Shown: one piece after another, positions 5,614-8,316 of the stretch
Numbering within the stretch: the stretch's first letter is position 1
Layout of the letters: the number at the start of each line of letters is the position of its first letter
Source of the DNA: an uncultured Paenibacillaceae bacterium
GTDB taxonomy: Bacteria; Bacillota; Bacilli; Paenibacillales; CALAME01
Direction: 5' to 3'
Assembly (NCBI GenBank): GCA_937983035.1
Contig: CALKAN010000352.1
Coordinates: 1-8,316, forward strand
DNA: 8,316 nt
The notes under the pieces: generated by a model
Told to the model about the DNA's origin: nothing
Seen by the model: the letters and a program-made list of their open reading frames with translations, nothing else
The model's database searches: none
Made by a program: the position numbers and the translations under genes

Positions 5614-6905
5614 GTGACGAACCTTGCTTTGCTTATATTCGCAGCGACGTTGACGCTCGTCATCTGGCAGCCGAAAGGTTTATCCATCGGATGGTCAGCA
5701 TGCGGCGGCGCGATCGCGGCGCTTTTGATCGGCGTTGTCCATTGGAGCGACGTTTTGGAAGTTGCCGGCATCGTATGGAACGCAACATTTACTTTAATTG
5801 CTATCATGATCATTTCGCTGATCCTCGATGAAATCGGCTTTTTTGAATGGTCTGCGCTGCATATGGCCAGAGCTGCGAAAGGCAGCGGCATCCGGATGTT
5901 TTTATACTGTGCTGTTTTGGGGGCTGCAGTGTCTGCGCTGTTTTCGAACGACGGGGCTGCTTTAATATTGACGCCGATCGTCCTTGCCATGATGCGTTCG
6001 CTTAAATTTAAGGATGCGTTCGTATTTCCATTTATTATCGCTTGCGGATTTATTGCTGATGCGACTTCGCTGCCGCTCGTAATCAGCAACTTGGTCAATA
6101 TCGTTTCCGCAGATTTTTTCGGAATCGGTTTTGTTGAATACGCGTCTAGAATGATCATCCCGAATTTCTTCTCATTGATTGCCAGCATATTGGTCTTATA
6201 TTTTTATTTTAGGAAGAACATTCCGTCTCGATATGATACGGCTTATTTAAAATCACCCGCTCAAGCGATCAAAGATCATCAACTGTTCAACTGGTCTTGG
6301 GTCATTTTAGGCGTGCTGCTTGCCGGTTATTTCACCAGCGAGTTTTTGCGCATGCCCGTCTCCATTGCAGCGGGAGCAGCAGCCATTTTTTTCTTGCTGC
6401 TTACTTACCGCAACAACGCGGTGAATACCCGTGCTGTCATCAAAAACGCACCGTGGAATATCGTGTTTTTTCAATCGGGATGTACGTCGTCGTGTATGGG
6501 CTTAGGAACGCAGGATTCACTTCGCTTCTTACGGAGATCATCGAATGGTGCGCGGATCAAGGTTTGTTTGTTGCCGCCATCTCGATGGGGTTTATCGCTG
6601 CCTTCCTTTCTTCAACGATGAACAATTTGCCGACAGTAATGATCAATGCACTGGCCATTGCCGATGCCGATGCGAGCGGCATCATGAGAGAGGCATTAAT
6701 ATATGCCAATATCATCGGCTCCGACTTGGGCCCGAAAATTACGCCGATCGGTTCTTTGGCCACCTTGTTGTGGCTGCACGTGCTTTCATTGAAAGGCGTC
6801 CGAATTACTTGGGGAACTTATTTCAAAATAGGCATTGCATTGACGGTTCCTGCGCTGTTCATTACGCTTGCGGGACTTTATGTCTGGCTCAGGCTGATTC
6901 ATTAA
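5614..6905 (+). pseudogene. arsB: ArsB arsenite/antimonite efflux permease, broken by a -1 frameshift
   Basis: ArsB exports arsenite and antimonite across the cytoplasmic membrane, driven by the proton gradient or with the ArsA ATPase. The protein reads as a close relative of staphylococcal Ars[79 protein letters not shown]. The start is GTG 5614, with AGGAGG at 5601-5606 and 7-nt spacing. Frame 1 runs 286 codons to the T6 run at 6466-6471. There the homology moves one base back, to the frame continuing [15 protein letters not shown] through [14 protein letters not shown] and [21 protein letters not shown] to the TAA at 6903. Joined with a -1 shift, the product is 430 aa, essentially the family length, with nothing missing. 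Unshifted translation stops at 6621 and loses the last four or so membrane helices. This may be a mutation, a sequencing error in the T-run, or true slippage. No arsR or arsC is present. Confidence 0.88.
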
Positions 6906-6942
6906 AGCTGCTGAAATCATAATAAAACTGATCAAAATAAAG

Positions 6943-6951
6943 TGCTATAAA
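6943..6951 (+). promoter_or_regulatory. Extended -10 promoter candidate for the spore-cortex enzyme gene
   Basis: TGCTATAAA fits an extended -10 element (TGn plus TATAAA). It lies 38 bp after the arsB stop and would start transcription near 6958, so the leader would hold the entire hairpin at 6963-7010. The Bacillus subtilis homologue is made during sporulation from a sigma-E promoter; a convincing sigma-E pair with correct spacing was not found here. Confidence 0.3.
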
Positions 6952-6962
6952 CATATTTTCAA

Positions 6963-7010
6963 ATTCCTCCGAATAAGTATAGACGGAGAAACTTAATGAT
7001 TCGGAGGAAT
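6963..7010 (+). promoter_or_regulatory. Hairpin that buries the yaaH ribosome binding site
   Basis: ATTCCTCCGAAT (6963-6974) and ATTCGGAGGAAT (6999-7010) are perfect 12-nt reverse complements with a 24-nt loop between. The second arm contains the GGAGG (7003-7007) that serves the ATG at 7014, so the stem would block ribosome access. The loop carries a second, exposed GGAG (6985-6988) placed 7 nt before an in-frame ATG at 6996. There is no T-run after the stem, so this is not a terminator. Control of translation is inference; the pairing is seen directly. Confidence 0.6.
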
Positions 7011-7013
7011 ATT

Positions 7014-8300
7014 ATGCAGATCCATGTTGTTACACCAGGACAAAGCTTGTATGGCATTGCACAAGCATACGGCACAACCGCTGAAGCCATCGCAGAAGCC
7101 AATCAAATTCCGGATCCTAATCGACTTGCAGCAGGCCAAGCACTCGTCATTCCGATCCAAGGCATGTTCTATTGGGTGCAGCCTGGCGATACTTGGTTTT
7201 TGATTGAAATGAAATTCGGCATCTCTTATCAAGAATTGGCTCGCATAAATCAAATTCCATTAAACCAATCATTGCCAATCGGATTAAGATTATATATACC
7301 GCCCAGGCAGAAAGTAAATGCAGAAGTGAATGCATATTTGGAGCCGACGGGCGATGCCGTCAGCGCGACTTTATTGCAAAGCGCAAGCGAGGCCGCTCCT
7401 TACTTGACGTACTTGGCTCCTTTCAGTTTTGAAATGCAAAGAGACGGCACGTTGAAAGAGCCGCCTTTAAACGGGATTGCGGAAATCGCTGCCGCAAGTC
7501 AAGCGACGCTGATGATGGTCATTACCAATTTGGAAGAAGGAGCGTTCAGCGATGAGCTGGGAAACATCGTGCTCAATGATATGGCCATCCAAGACCGTTT
7601 GCTGAATGAAATCATTGATACGGCTCATCGTTACGGTTTTCGAGATATTCATTTTGATTTGGAATTTTTGCTGCCGGAAGACCGCGAAGCATACAACGCC
7701 TTTTTGCGCAAAGCAGCGGAACGCATTCGCGCTCAAGGTTTTCTCATTTCCACTGCACTCGCGCCGAAAACAAGCGCTGAACAAGCGGGACAATGGTACG
7801 AAGCCCATGATTACGGCGCACATGGTGAAATCGTCGATTTTGTCGTGTTAATGACCTATGAGTGGGGGTACAGCGGCGGCCCGCCGATGCCGGTTTCGCC
7901 GATCGGGCCTGTTCGCGAAGTCGTCAATTACGCTTTGACGGAAATTCCAGCGTCCAAAATTATGCTCGGACAAAATATGTACGGCTACGACTGGACGCTG
8001 CCATTTGTGGAAGGAGGGCCTTATGCCAGAGCATTGAGCCCGCAGCAAGCGATCCAACTGGCATTGGATGAAAATGCAGCCATTTCTTATGATTACCGCG
8101 CGCAAGCGCCTTACTTCAGATATGTGGATGAGCAAGGCCGCTCACACGAAGTGTGGTTTGAAGATGCCCGCTCCATCCAAGCCAAATTCAATTTAATCCG
8201 TGAGTTAGGATTAAGGGGCATCAGCTACTGGAAACTGGGACTGTCATTCCCGCAAAATTGGCTGCTTCTGTCTGACAATTTCAATATCGTAAAAAGGTGA
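7014..8300 (+). CDS. yaaH: Spore cortex-lytic N-acetylglucosaminidase, YaaH/SleL type (LysM-LysM-GH18)
   Basis: This 428-aa protein is nearly colinear with Bacillus YaaH/SleL, a spore-coat-associated enzyme that cuts N-acetylglucosaminyl bonds in cortex fragments during germination. Two LysM repeats (about 2-47, IHVVTPGQSLYGIAQAYG, and 52-96, YWVQPGDTWFLIEMKFG) bind peptidoglycan. A GH18 barrel (about 105-425) carries the catalytic strand DIHFDLE (211-217), with Glu217 the expected acid/base. Family landmarks include HGEIVDFVVLMTYEWGYSGGPP, NMYGYDWTLPF, HEVWFEDARSIQAKFNLI and ISYWKLGLSFPQNWLLLSD. The length matches the family (about 430 aa). There is no signal peptide, as expected for a mother-cell-made coat protein. 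The ATG at 7014 has GGAGG at good spacing; an in-frame ATG at 6996 would add MIRRNI. Expression during sporulation is known for the family, not shown here. Confidence 0.94.
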   Translation: MQIHVVTPGQSLYGIAQAYGTTAEAIAEANQIPDPNRLAAGQALVIPIQGMFYWVQPGDTWFLIEMKFGISYQELARINQIPLNQSLPIGLRLYIPPRQKVNAEVNAYLEPTGDAVSATLLQSASEAAPYLTYLAPFSFEMQRDGTLKEPPLNGIAEIAAASQATLMMVITNLEEGAFSDELGNIVLNDMAIQDRLLNEIIDTAHRYGFRDIHFDLEFLLPEDREAYNAFLRKAAERIRAQGFLISTALAPKTSAEQAGQWYEAHDYGAHGEIVDFVVLMTYEWGYSGGPPMPVSPIGPVREVVNYALTEIPASKIMLGQNMYGYDWTLPFVEGGPYARALSPQQAIQLALDENAAISYDYRAQAPYFRYVDEQGRSHEVWFEDARSIQAKFNLIRELGLRGISYWKLGLSFPQNWLLLSDNFNIVKR

Positions 8301-8301
8301 C

Positions 8302-8316
8302 ATGAAAAAAACCTCT
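8302..8316 (+). other. Possible start of another gene, cut by the window
   Basis: An ATG at 8302 begins MKKTS, the kind of lysine-rich start seen in exported proteins. AAGGTGA (8294-8300) lies just before it and overlaps the yaaH stop. Only five codons are visible and the spacing is short, so this is only a pointer for anyone holding the next stretch of sequence. Confidence 0.22.

Noticed and set aside
5586..6188. 200-codon minus-strand frame opposite arsB
   Set aside because: It is the antisense shadow of a strongly conserved gene, has no ribosome binding site and shows no recognisable domain.

Overview
The window looks like chromosome from an endospore-forming member of the Bacillales (Firmicutes). 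Three things point there: a two-LysM plus GH18 spore-cortex enzyme of the YaaH/SleL type, an ArsB pump that reads like the staphylococcal protein, and strong AAGGAGG-type ribosome binding sites before most genes. Base composition is moderate, with AT-rich intergenic regions. The genus cannot be set from the sequence alone.

Layout, left to right. (1) Minus strand, 1-1246: the 3'-truncated yidD (membrane protein insertion factor), zur (zinc-sensing Fur-family repressor) and a small heat-shock protein (Hsp20). zur and yidD are 37 bp apart and probably co-transcribed. (2) Plus strand, 1466-2365: a dimethylarginine dimethylaminohydrolase-like amidinohydrolase, divergent from hsp20. The shared intergenic region holds an elaborate inverted repeat and a 16-bp tandem repeat. 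(3) Minus strand, 2415-4096: a membrane-anchored GGDEF diguanylate cyclase followed 20 bp later by an aerobic formylglycine-generating enzyme (FGE/SUMF1), likely one operon. (4) 4173-4285: two consecutive hairpins with T-tails that end the next operon, also on the minus strand: an SPFH/band-7 membrane protein followed by a 59-aa ribbon-helix-helix (Arc-like) protein, whose ribosome binding site overlaps the band-7 stop codon. (5) An AT-rich divergent control region, 5382-5613, with dyads and promoter-like hexamers. (6) Plus strand: arsB (arsenite efflux pump), complete over its length but broken by one -1 frameshift in a run of six T, then the spore-cortex enzyme, whose ribosome binding site lies inside a 12-bp stem.

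The window is mostly recognisable chromosomal genes. There is no transposase, CRISPR array, rRNA or tRNA that I can see, and I found no convincing new multi-gene system. The points most worth a second look are regulatory or local: the arsB frameshift, the alternative-start/RBS hairpin before the spore enzyme, the structured region before hsp20, the FGE with a sulfatase-like CCTPS sequence at its N-terminus but no sulfatase nearby, and the coupled SPFH/RHH pair.
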